64,000 nt of DNA from Vanessa cardui (lineage: Eukaryota > Arthropoda > Insecta > Lepidoptera > Nymphalidae), in NCBI RefSeq assembly GCF_905220365.1, contig NC_061132.1, positions 2,728,001 through 2,792,000 on the forward strand, given 5' to 3'. The translations under genes were made by a program, and so were the position numbers. Shown one piece after another: positions 1 through 9,926 of this stretch (position 1 is its first letter; the number at the start of each line of letters is the position of its first letter). The notes beneath the pieces were generated by a model. It was not told the origin of the DNA. It was given only the letters and a program-made list of their open reading frames with translations, and made no database searches.

Positions 1-1040
1 TATATACTTCAAGGGTATTTTGGTGAAAGTTTGGTAAGGTTCTGAGCACAGGATCCATGACAAAGTAATGGAACGGAAGGGAACGGAACAATTCTGAGGA
101 GCACGTTGGCGATACTCGGTAGAATCTTTTATTTATAGGTTATTTGGATATTTGAGTCACCTTCCGTAATGTGGTTATGTTTATGTAATTATCATAGTCG
201 AATATTATAATCAACAAGCTGCCCACCCCGGCTTCGCACGGCTGCAATACTGATACTAAATATACTACAGAATTTGTTTATTTACGACATCACATCGCAA
301 ACTTCAAAAATTATCAGTGTTTCTTTACTATATTGTTCATTTATTATATACACAAACGTTCCTCTTGAATCACACTATCTTTTAAAAAAAAACCGCATCA
401 AAATCCGTTGCGTAGATTTAAAGATATAGGGACAGAGAAAGCGACTTTGTTTTATACTATGTAGTGATGGAACTCCTATACGGCTCGCAGTTAGGGTGCG
501 ATATGGGGCAGAATTTCTTACTATCTTTAATCAAATTTTGTGTATGTGATGTTATGTCATATGATGTACGAAATATAGTTGGTCTTTTTCAAAGTTTTTT
601 TTGCTGAGTTCGATTACAGCTCTTTCGAGGGATCCTTGTAGTTTACGCCGCGTGACGTATTAAATCCGCATTTTCGAAAGTCTATTTTTGCTTTATTCGC
701 AAGTTTTCTTTGAAATTGTCCTCGAAGTAGTTTCTGACTCATGTAAACGGAACGCTTAATCTATCCATATTAAAAAAAAATACTTAGTCAACATCAGCTT
801 CACTTAAAATCAAAAAATAAATAAAAATTTTAACAAAAAGAAAAACCGACTTCAAACAAAACACTATTTTAAAACAAATGAATTTGCACGAAAAAGTAAT
901 AAAAATAATTGCGTATTCAACATATTTTTTAGAGTCATCCTAAGTTAAGTGAAATGAAAAATATTAGACTACTTAAAAGTCGATTTACGATTATATAATG
1001 TAGTTATAGTTATTGGTATATTTGGAGTCGGTGTGAAAGT
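1..1040 (+). repeat. Composite lepidopteran repeat, copy C1, cut by the window edge
   Basis: This is the interior and tail of a dispersed non-coding repeat. The same sequence, with few differences, recurs at 42790-43835 (C2) and, split by an LTR element, at 52550-52678 plus 57931-58820 (C3). It has a region starting CCCCGGCTTCGCACGG near 223, a motif CCGCATCAAAATCCGTTGC near 392, and ends in an arm holding AACCGACTTCAAACAAAAC near 844. In C2 and C3 this arm is followed by its own inverted copy; here only one arm is present. I see no coding capacity. The repeat class (foldback, Helitron-like or other) is not decided by the sequence. Confidence 0.75.
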
Positions 1041-1119
1041 AAAAGCGTATTTGTAATATTACTATTTTTTATTTATATCTGCGAAATAGAATAATATATT
1101 TTAAATAAAAATAAAAATC

Positions 1120-1302
1120 TTGGACCAATATCTTCGAAGGTTCGAACAACTTCGTAAATACGAATAACTTCATCAGCTATGTATAAGAATACACCGTGCA
1201 CATGGTTTCCTATGAGTGGATTAACGCGTTTGTTAAGAATGTCTACCTTCACCGAAATCAGAGTTGTTGCCCAACTACGAGTCTCATCTATTTTAGTTTC
1301 AT
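1120..1302 (-). other. Unidentified open segment joined to the RTE remnant
   Basis: Reading minus, a frame stays open from the RTE reverse transcriptase fragment (down to about 1303) on through about 60 further codons that have no counterpart in the intact RTE copy at 21.5-24.6 kb. The extra peptide contains LNKRVNPLIGNHVHGVF. I do not recognise it. It may be part of another element joined to the RTE end, or chance open reading in an AT-rich stretch. Confidence 0.25.
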
Positions 1303-3520
1303 TCCAGTTTAGCGTCATGAAGATATTCTCCATTACATTAGTGAACAATTTGGGGAAAATAACGTCCCCTTGTCTCACTCCTCGGTGCAATGGTATGGTA
1401 TTTGTTTGCTGATTCTGTACTCGGACGGACATGATGGCAGCTTCGTAGAGACATCTCATCACTTGGATGTATCGCCAATCAACTTGGCAACGCTGCAGGG
1501 ACACCAGAACAGCCCAGATTTCAACCGAGTCAAAGGCCTTCTCGTAGTCCACGAATGCAAGACACAGGGTCCGATTATACTCATGGGACTTCTGTATAAT
1601 CTGCCGTACTGTATGGATGTGGTCTATGGTGCCGTATCCGGTCCGAAACCCGGCGTGTTACGGGGGTTGGAGTTCGTAGAATCATCGCGCAAGACGGTTC
1701 GTGATCACTCTTGAAAACAGCTTATAGACGTGGCTCAGTAGGGATATGGGAAGATAGTTCTTCAGCAGGGTTTTGGCTCCCTTTTTGAAGAACAGGACGA
1801 CCACACTCCTATCCCATGCCTCCGGAGTTCTCCCTTCGAAGACAGAGTTAAAAAGCGTCCGAAATTTCCTAAGTACCGGTTTACCTCCCGCTTTTAATAA
1901 CTCTGTGGTAACGCCGTCCTCTCCAGGGACTTTTCCATTTTTAAGCTTTCCAAGAGCAGTCTCTATTTCGCTAATACTGACATCAGGCAGATTTTTAAAG
2001 AAATGGCGTGTTAATGTAGCTATAGGATCTTCATTTTTCACACAAAACAAAATTATTATTAATAACTTCAGTTCAGATCATTGTGGACAACAAGCGTTAT
2101 TTAATTTTCATGTTAAAAAAATAAGTACTTCTGAAAAGATAATGTTTGTTCCTTTGACAACAAGTCTTATTGAGAAGTTTAGAAGTAATATTATGGCTAA
2201 TCTCCCTCACCTATCTTTTAGTGACAATCCCAATGTCTTGTATAACAATTCATTCAAATTAATTAGAAACAATTTTAAATCCATATTCACTTCTAAAACA
2301 GTTAATACAAAAACTTTTTAAAATTCAATGATTGGGCGACTATTGGAGTTCATAAAAGTAGGCAACGAATGTATGACTTTTACAATGAAAGGGCGTATAA
2401 TCATAGTGCCACTTTTGCCAATTATGTAAAATATTCAAAAGTATTTAAAAAGTGTGCTTTTTGGCGAAATCTTTAACTATAAAAAATAAAATTAAGAATG
2501 CACATGACAAGATAAAAATGACCTGGAAAATTATTAATTGTGAAACTGATAGAGTTAGCAGTTGCAATTCCGAATTGAGCCTGAATTATAATAGTAAAGT
2601 AGTAAATAGTCAAAAGGAAGTTGCTACAGTTTTTGAAAAAAAAATTTTTTTTTAAAATTGATATTCAGAGAGCCTCGGAGAAGTCGGTGATAACTACCGG
2701 TGTTGAACCTGTTAATCACTGAGACGTCTCTGAATATATGCCTCTTGTCCGTCATTATGAAGTCGATCTCATTTCTTGTCATAGTGTCAGGGCCACGTCC
2801 ACTTCCTTAGAAGGAGTTCATCAAGAAAAGCCTCTCCCGTTCGAGGAAGTTGACAAGCATTTGCCCCCTACGATTCCTGCTTCCAAATCCATGAGGTTCT
2901 ACTACCGATTCGCTGCAATTCTGTACTTCCACTTTAGCGTTAAAGTCACCCATGACAACGTTGTAGTAGGTTTTCTTGGTGAAGTGGAGGACCCTAGATA
3001 TGTTATCGAATAATTCTTCCACTTCATCGTCCGAGTGTGTCGAGGTCGGTGCGTACGCTTGCACCACCCTGAGGATGTACCTCTCGGTGAGCTTTATAAT
3101 GAGATACGCTACCCTGTTCGACTCACTTGAGATTTCCACAACGTTTTCAGCTAGAGACTTATTTACCAGAAACCAAACGCCACCTTGGGACTGTTGGTTT
3201 CCCTCTCGGAAGTACATTAGGTGGCCCGATTCGAGGGTTACGGTGTCCTCTCCCTCTCTCCGGACTTCACATAGCCCTAATACGTATCACCAAATTTTTC
3301 CAAGTTCTACCTCAAGTTGCGCTAGATGCGAGGGAAGCCGTAGCGTGCGTTCGTTGTACGTCGCAAGGGTCAGTCGGTTGTGGTGGCCTCCCGTAGCCCG
3401 GTGATTCTTAGTACTCCCGTCCCGCCGTTAGAATTGTCGCCATGACGAGGAATAGCGGGGCTGCCGGGAACTGGGGGCCGTGGCTTGCGTGTGTGCTGCA
3501 GATGAAGGAATTGCCCATAA
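1303..3520 (-). mobile_element. Mosaic RTE-clade LINE remnant
   Basis: Two blocks, 1303-2045 and 2656-3520, match the intact RTE copy at 21498-24605 in the same (minus) orientation. The right block encodes endonuclease pieces (YNVVMGDFNAKV near 2930) and the left block reverse transcriptase pieces (KNGKVPGEDG near 1925, MDYEKAFDSVE near 1545, HRGVRQGDV near 1380). Frameshifts and stops break the frame. The stretch of the intact copy equivalent to about 23055-23585 is absent, and 610 bp of an unrelated LINE lies in its place. The 3' end, including the FADD active-site region and the tail, is missing. The remnant cannot be active. Confidence 0.85.
2046..2655 (+). mobile_element. Fragment of a Jockey/CR1-like LINE (endonuclease end to RT linker)
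   Basis: Plus-strand frames encode a peptide with SDHCGQQALFNF near 2080, resembling the SDH motif at the end of an APE-type LINE endonuclease. This is followed by basic, Asn/Lys-rich linker sequence ending with KNKIKNAHDKIKMTWKIIN near 2480-2540, typical of the segment before a LINE reverse transcriptase. The frame breaks near 2320. Both ends are truncated and abut RTE sequence of opposite orientation. The clade is inferred from layout only. Confidence 0.55.
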
Positions 3521-3835
3521 TGGCCACGCTGGGCAGGCGGGTTGGCGATCGCAGAACGTAGCTTGTCGCACCGGTGAAGCTGCTGCCTGTCACCGGCCTG
3601 TGGTATTTAGCTATGCCTATTTTGTTGACGGTAATACCGCCATCAGTCAGTCGCCAGAGCCTCGTTTGCTGGTCGGCAGGATGCGCCACGGGCAAGTGAG
3701 GTTGGCTTGGGGCACTGAGGTGTAGTTTGCGCCCCCTTACATCCCCAGAAATTTATATTGCGTAAAAATATGAAATTTTACTTTCGGGATACTGATTAAA
3801 AATGAGTAACTGTAATAAACTAAAAATTTGGGGTA

Positions 3836-4530
3836 CTGGTTAGAAATTAGTGGATATTTAAGCATTTTTGGATATTCTACCACCAAGGGTTGAAATAGAA
3901 GTTGAAATTTCGGATATAAGTTAGTCTTGAGGTCATTTTTTAAGTTATAAGATTGTCTTGTCAATAATATTACTGAGGAATTTAAGACCTCCAAAATTAT
4001 GCAACATTACCAGAATAAAAGTTACGGCACTCCATCGTGTCACAGAGTTATCACTGGTTAATAGATGGATGGATGAGAAACAGTGTAAATCCAACAAATA
4101 TCTTTGATACCTTCAGAATATATTTTAAATTCAAAAGAGTACAGTTTACGCCTTTCGTCAATTAATAAAGCACAAAATATAGCCATAATGGGGGAAATAA
4201 GAGTTTCGTATATAGGTTAATCTGGAAGTCCGCCATTTTTGAAGTCAGAAACATCTAACTATAGTTTTGGGAAGTTGGTAAGAAATGAATAGATACTCAT
4301 TTAAGCGTTTTTGGATATACCACCACGAAGGGTTGAAATAGAGGTCGAAATTTCGTATATTAGTATGCTTGAGGTTCGATTTTTTTTAAGTTAGAAAATT
4401 GTCGTGTCAGTAATGACACAGGGGCTACAGATATCATTTGGTGATGGAGGGATATATGAGAAACAGTGTACTGTGTCACTTTTAATTTCAAAAGAGTACA
4501 GTTTGTGCTTGAAGTCAAATAACAAAGCAC
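3836..4530 (+). repeat. Imperfect direct duplication of non-coding AT-rich sequence
   Basis: A block at about 3836-4140 is repeated at about 4262-4520. Both contain a shared GGGTTGAAATAGA(A/G)GT core, the word TTTAAGTTA(T/G)A, then GAGAAACAGTGTA, then TTCAAAAGAGTACAGTTT. Identity is moderate. No gene is visible from 3720 to 4660, where the missing last exon of GR-A would be expected. Confidence 0.5.
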
Positions 4531-4673
4531 GAGGTCAAATTTTTAAAATGGAAATGAATAAACCACCAGCGTTCATTACAAATAGGTCTTAAATTAATAT
4601 ATTTATAACCATATTTTACATGAGCAACAGCCAAGACCTAATTACTTAATAAATAACAAATAATATCTCATAT

Positions 4674-4786
4674 TCATAGGAGCTGGATGCGAGTAGCCGG
4701 AGAAAGACCACAGTGGCGTGCGCTTGGAGAGGCCTATATCCAGCAGTGAACAAAAACGGGCTGATGATGTGATGTGATGTGATGTG
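4674..4786 (+). mobile_element. 5'-truncated RTE LINE insertion with 12-bp target duplication
   Basis: 113 bp matches the 3' end of the intact RTE copy (RC of about 21490-21595), encoding the conserved tail WMRVAGERPQWRALGEAY and ending in a GATGT-type microsatellite tail. The same 12-bp word AATATCTCATAT lies at 4662-4673 and again at 4787-4798, so target duplication and insertion limits are clear. The insertion sits 12 bases outside the 5' splice site of exon 3 of GR-A, within the intron. Confidence 0.88.
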
Positions 4787-4804
4787 AATATCTCATATAC
4801 TTAC

Positions 4805-5978
4805 TGTTGCATATTCTGAGTTGTTTCGCCAAATTATATTTTATCTTTTCTGCTTCTGCGCTGGCCAACTCTCCAAACAAAGCCGGAAGTAAAGACAGAA
4901 ATATATTAACAAAAAATTCCGACATCATATTAATGTTTCCCTGTAAAAAAATACTTCATGTTGTTTTTAATAAATATTTACATTTTTATGTATTATTCTG
5001 GCTATGAATAACGTGTCTCAAGCCAAAATATCTTTTATTTAGCCATGTAATGTATAAAATATAGTTACTGTCATACTTACATGCAATTCTGATGTATTAT
5101 GACTTATAAAATCGATAAAAAGTAGCAAAACTGAAAAATAAAACGGCAAGTTGAACACCATCTGAAACACGAAAATAACTTTAAACAATTAATTACTATA
5201 AATATACCTATTACATAGAGAAATTAAGAGCAGAACACCATACACATGCCTGCAAGAGTTATCGCAATATCCTTACCAAGAGCTTCGTCGCGTGGCCAAT
5301 TTTCTTGTTGTTATCTAATATGTTTTTATAAGCGCTCAAATGATCAGTTAGAGTCGTGGCAAGCATCGTATCGTGTTCTTCATTGCCGCTGTGTGATACA
5401 CGAGAAAAACTATCCATTGTTCTCCTTGATAATCTCAGACGAATTCACAATATTTCGAACATTAAGATCTCGGTGATATTACCTAAATTTACTGACGTCA
5501 ACATCAGTACATAGAACACAAACAATTTGCTGACAAAAGGTATTGCAAAAGTCAGTGATACTAATGCTATTCGTAGAACACGAAATAAAGTAACAAATAT
5601 GAATATGGCAAAAGAAAAGAGAACTTTAAAACCTTCTTCTTCAACAAACGCTGAGTTATGTATTTTTTCTATAACGTCCAAATAATCGAAGAAATATTCG
5701 CCGTCGGTTACAACTGATACTAAAATCGTAACAATGAAAGGTAAAAGTTTTACGGTAATGAGCATATTTACATGTTTTTCGTCAAATATTAAATAAATTT
5801 GCACACAGAAATACGTTACAATTATTGCAAAAGTAAGACAATATATCTTAGCTAGAACAGTAAAGGCTAAACACTTGTGGACTTTCGAATATAATCCAAA
5901 AAGCAGACGCGTGTACATGATTATATTTATCGTAGTGTAATGTTGCTCCGGCAACGTGTCAGAGACTTGAATATCCAT
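4805..5978 (-). pseudogene. GR-A: gustatory receptor, family I, with Trp-to-stop change and missing last exon
   Basis: This is a seven-transmembrane insect gustatory receptor, a ligand-gated cation channel subunit of chemosensory neurons. Exon 1 is 5277-5978, starting at the ATG of MDIQVSDTLPEQ and ending at GTAAGG. Exon 2 is 5081-5161 (27 codons, GTAAGT). Exon 3 is 4805-4940, phase 1, with GELASAEAEKIK. Lengths and phases match GR-B and GR-C. In exon 1 an in-frame TGA at 5445-5447 replaces the Trp that GR-B and GR-C have after FEI(L/M). The final exon with the TY....QF motif is not found within 3.7-4.8 kb or elsewhere to the left. The RTE insertion at 4674 lies in the intron just beyond exon 3. 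The locus looks dead, but a sequencing error at the TGA cannot be excluded. Confidence 0.85.
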
Positions 5979-6110
5979 TGTGGGAAAACCTCTCGGACCA
6001 GTAGTTCCGATACGACAATATTAATAATGATAAACCGGCTCTTTTATTGTCATAAATATCTTCAATACAATTTATTGATCATTTCAACTATCAATATCAC
6101 ACAACCAACT
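5979..6110 (-). promoter_or_regulatory. Upstream block conserved between GR-A and GR-B
   Basis: The roughly 120 bp directly upstream of the GR-A start codon align with 11542-11670 upstream of GR-B. Both hold CAGTAGTTCCGA/TAGTAGTTCCGA, then CGACAAT.TTAATAATGATAAA, then TTCAATACAATTTATTG and CATTTCAACTATC (plus-strand reading). The similarity fades after that. The duplication that made the pair therefore carried the 5' UTR and probably the core promoter. No TATA box is evident. A regulatory role is inference. From 6111 to 6840 I see only AT-rich sequence. Confidence 0.5.
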
Positions 6111-6840
6111 CACAGTCCCGACATCATCAGATCGGTTAATATATCATTTTACATTGATTTCATGTATAGTTTTATTAAAATTAGCTATTCCGACCGCGTG
6201 GAATGGTGGAAAGAATGCTAGTAGTGTCAAACTTCAGAGTTCCCCTTCAATAATAAAATAACTCAATTTGATTCGATCTTTCAGTCGATGATTTATATTA
6301 TAAATTTTATATACAAGTGACATTTAAACATACACTTACTTAAATTAATAGTAGTTTCGTATAAAAAGTAACCGAATCGAATCGATGGATGAATGCTATA
6401 GATAGATAGGTACTCAATAATTAGTAAATGTAATTTTAACACAAAAAGCGTGATTGGGAGCGATGGAATAATAGATCTTGAAAATAATGTTTCTGTCATA
6501 AATATTTTTCATATACTTTTAGAATTACTGCTCGTCAAAATTAGTTTGTAATGTCAAACTGTAAATACTGGAATCTTTTTTTTATGCTAAAGTTGGCAAA
6601 CGGCCAGGAAGCTCAACTGATGAAAAGTGACTACCACCCCCCGGACATCTGCAAACCCCCGGTTTACAGATTCGTTGCCAGTCTTTAAGAAAGGTGTTTA
6701 AGTCTACGCAGCAGAGGAGACTGCTACAAACATTATTTAATTTCTATTTATATTTATTTATATACAAAAACGAATATACATATATTATTATTATTTATTA
6801 ATCAATATTATATTCTTAAATTGAAAAAAATCACAAAAGA

Positions 6841-7274
6841 TTTTTGCACATTTTGCTCATACTCGTGAGATTTGTGCTGTTCTGGATAAGCCTCGTTGTG
6901 GACTCCGCTTTTCTTTCCTACCAGGGATACAAATTGGAACATTCCTTTGTACCACCGGCCGGCCTTTACCTTGAAAGGCAGCACCTATCCATGCGTTTAA
7001 ACCGCGATGATTATGTATCCGCGAATGGGATTTTCGGGTGACTCTTCCAAAGTACAGTGCCGGTCGCCGGCCTCTCATGGTCTAGCTTTGTAAGCTACTG
7101 TCTTTTTCAGCTTCTTACCCGTGGGGGCAGATCTGTTTCTCACCAGATGACCCGAACTCTGTTCCTGACTCTATCACTAAAGTGGTGCTTTAAGTGGTGG
7201 TATGTTCCAGCCTTGGTTTGTTCGCTTCTGTTAAACGGCGTCTCGCCGAAAGCAGGAACGTTACCAAACCAAAT
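6841..7274. other. Unassigned sequence between GR-A and GR-B
   Basis: This stretch is richer in GC than its flanks and has short open frames on both strands, none resembling a known protein family. The word GCCGGTCGCCGGC near 7060 is palindromic in part. It may be the leading part of the degenerate LINE that follows on the plus strand, but I cannot show that. Confidence 0.25.
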
Positions 7275-7860
7275 ACCAGCGCATTAAAAAGGCGAAGGCA
7301 GATTATAATGACAAAATTGGCGTGAGACTGGTACTGATCTTTCTTGAGGAACACAAATTTATGCACTGTGATGGTAATTAATGGGTCCAAAAGGCAAGAC
7401 TAAGGAAAGGAGGAGAGCTGTAAGTAAAACTTCTTGGCTCTCTCTTAACGTCCTAGCAGACTCGGGATGACTAAAGAAAATATAAACGATACCATCCCTC
7501 CAACCGTGCTACAGTCAACTGTTCCTAAGTTGACCCTCGTTATACTGTCTCTTATTTACATGGCTCCCTGTTCTCAAAATAATATAATCAACAACATTAT
7601 AAACTTCCAGCTTCTGCAGACCATAGACGAGAACCAGCTGATTAGACGCCAGACCGCCGATACGGTTTACAATGGGCTCGCATAGCTGGTGATTTTCTAT
7701 TTTACCTGACATATGTATGGACGGACTCAGTTGAATTCACTGAGATGAAAGTAGCAGCCACTTTGGGCATAGCGAAGGCTTTCGACAAGTACCTTTTTCA
7801 ATGGTTCCTTCCAAGAAAATTATCGGTCATTATTTGCCATTGAAGAAAAACATAAGGGAC
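7275..7860 (+). mobile_element. Degenerate Jockey-like LINE reverse transcriptase fragment
   Basis: Plus-strand reading in broken frames gives a peptide around 7640-7830 resembling the LINE stretch 'GFRRG.SAGD...YVT..W..A.E....A.SLDIAKAFD': here AGDFLFYLTYVWTDSVE, then LGIAKAFDKYLFQWFLP. Stops and frameshifts are frequent. It lies between the start of GR-A and the stop codon of GR-B. The assignment rests on a short motif match. Confidence 0.5.
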
Positions 7861-7960
7861 TTATAATCAAGATTAAATTAAAATAGATGAAAGATAAAGG
7901 AAGATACGTTTTAAAGGATTTTCACTTGATGAAATTGAAATACCACAATCGTGTATACTA

Positions 7961-9926
7961 CCCGGCACGAAACTTGACCTAACATGGCGTCCTCTGCGCA
8001 GGTACAGTCGTTGCGAAAATCACCTACTATCTAAAATGCTTAAAATAAATATTTAATATACGAAGGGGTAGGTACGTAATAAAACACAACGGGTTAATTA
8101 TTGTATATTTAGTAATCATTGTATCAATAAATAAAAAAATAAAAAATTAGAAAAAATATTAGAAAATATATTAATCACTATCACTCAACGGTGTGATACC
8201 CTCAAAATCAGCAAATGAAGTCGAAGCCCTTGGACTGGTACTGGGGTTGGTACTGGTGCTCGGACCGGGTTCTTCATCATTAAAGACTTCCCAATCGCTA
8301 CTACTGCTGTTATCTGAATCTCCCACTTGAATAACAAGTTGGTCTGTCAACTGGTCCACTACATGGTCGCTTTTGCGATAGTCGTCTTCAATAGACCTTA
8401 CTTTTGCACATAACTTTTGCCATTCACTTGATCCCATCGCATCTACCTTCTGTTTCACCAGTTCCATAACGCGTGTCACGCTCCACGCTACGTTTTTGGT
8501 GCTAACGTAACCTTTGATTGCGGCCCACGCCATTTCAATGGGGTTCAAATCCGGATGATAGGGCGGCAAGCGAAGGACACTATGATTGTGTTGTGCTAAT
8601 AATCTATCGATATTATAATTTTTTAAATTTTCTTTGTTCGTTTTTATTAGTTCGTACAACTGTGGCTTGTACATTGTTGGATCAAACGAAATTCCTTTTT
8701 CAGTCAGCCAGGCTTGCATGTCGCATTTCTTGGAATTTGAATTTGGGGCCAAATTATATTGTGTATTATGGTAGGAAGCATTGTCTACTACCACGACGGA
8801 TCTCGGTGGTAGGTTTGGTATTCATTGTGAAGTTAACCATTTGGAATAATTTTCATAATTCATGTCGTCGTGATAGTCACCCGTTTTGGCTCCGGATTTA
8901 AACATTAATAAACCATTTGGTATAAAACCGGCTTCAGACCCTGCATGTACGATAACTACCCGTTGACCTTTGGATATCGGTTTTTTCAAACCTTTTTTTG
9001 AACCGTCCGTCCATGCCTTGGAACTTGTGTGCGAAGCGTGGACATATGATTCGTCAGTATAAATTATGGGCCTTCCTTCATGTCTGTACTTTTGTATTGC
9101 CTCTAAATATTTGATTCGCTGTAATCTTATACAGGTTTTCTCAATAAGTACTTTTCTATTATTTTCTGTTGCTTTCCATTTAAAGCCTAGATCCTTTAAG
9201 ATGCGTCGAAGACTCCGTTCAGATCCTTGATAATTTATATCCGATCGCAGTTTTGTCAGAAGTTTCGTAACTGTTGGCATTTCATTATTTGTTAAATGAA
9301 AATTATGAATGCATCTTTTGATAACTCCTTGATCGAAATTGTCTATACCAGTTACAGGTTTCGATCTATCATGCTTTTTTCCAGGCGTCCGGAATACTGT
9401 GAGAAATTCTGACTGTTCAGCTTCTTTTACGATTCTCCGAACAGTGCATAGAGAGGTTTTTGTTGCTTCAGCTGTTCTCTCTTTAATTTGAGTATCACTT
9501 CTGCCATTAGCTTCGTTTTTTAAAAAACAGTAAACATCGTAAATCATTTTCCGAGCTTGTCTTTTTAGAACGATATTATTTTTTCTTGGCATTTTAGTAT
9601 ACTTCGTTAAAATCTTACTATAATAACAATAGAAACAACTCACAAAATCAATAATACAAAAAAAAGTTAATAAATAAACAATTTAACACAATAAAACCGT
9701 TATATAATAATATCACATATGTTAATGAGCGTACACTAAGACAACACAGGAACATGCGCGGGCGACGGGAGACGCGGGGGCACTGCGCGGGGCCACGCAT
9801 CCACCCGTTGCTATGGTTCCTAGTAATGGCGGCCTTGTTTGCTATGGTAACGCGCTCCTCCCCTCAGACCGCACCTCAAACGACACCTATTTTTTGTTAC
9901 TGCGCAGAGTCAAGATTCGTGCCGGG
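7961..9926 (-). mobile_element. Tc1/mariner-superfamily DNA transposon, DD82E (Sailor-type), full length
   Basis: Terminal inverted repeats start CCCGGCACGAA at 7961 and, on the other strand, at 9926. They agree at 18 of about 19 positions (CCCGGCACGAAACTTGACC against CCCGGCACGAATCTTGACT). A TA dinucleotide flanks each end (7959-7960 and 9927-9928), the target duplication typical of the superfamily. One transposase frame fills most of the element. Its orientation matches the receptor gene it has entered. The Sailor (DD82E) assignment rests on counting 82 residues between the second Asp and the Glu of the catalytic triad. Confidence 0.9.
8171..9592 (-). pseudogene. DD82E (Sailor-type) transposase with one internal TGA
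   Basis: This would be a cut-and-paste DDE transposase acting in the nucleus on its own inverted repeats. I start it at MPRKNNIVLKRQ (9592) because the 17 upstream codons in the same frame look non-coding. The N-terminal third is helix-turn-helix-like (ERTAEATKTSLCTVRRIV). The catalytic residues are Asp in IIYTDES, Asp in VVVDNASYH and Glu in HPDLNPIEMAW, the last two 82 residues apart. A Ser/Asp-rich acidic tail ends the protein. The single lesion is a TGA at 8822-8824 between the first and second Asp; the frame is the same on both sides, so one base change would explain it. Length without the stop is about 473 residues. Confidence 0.9.
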
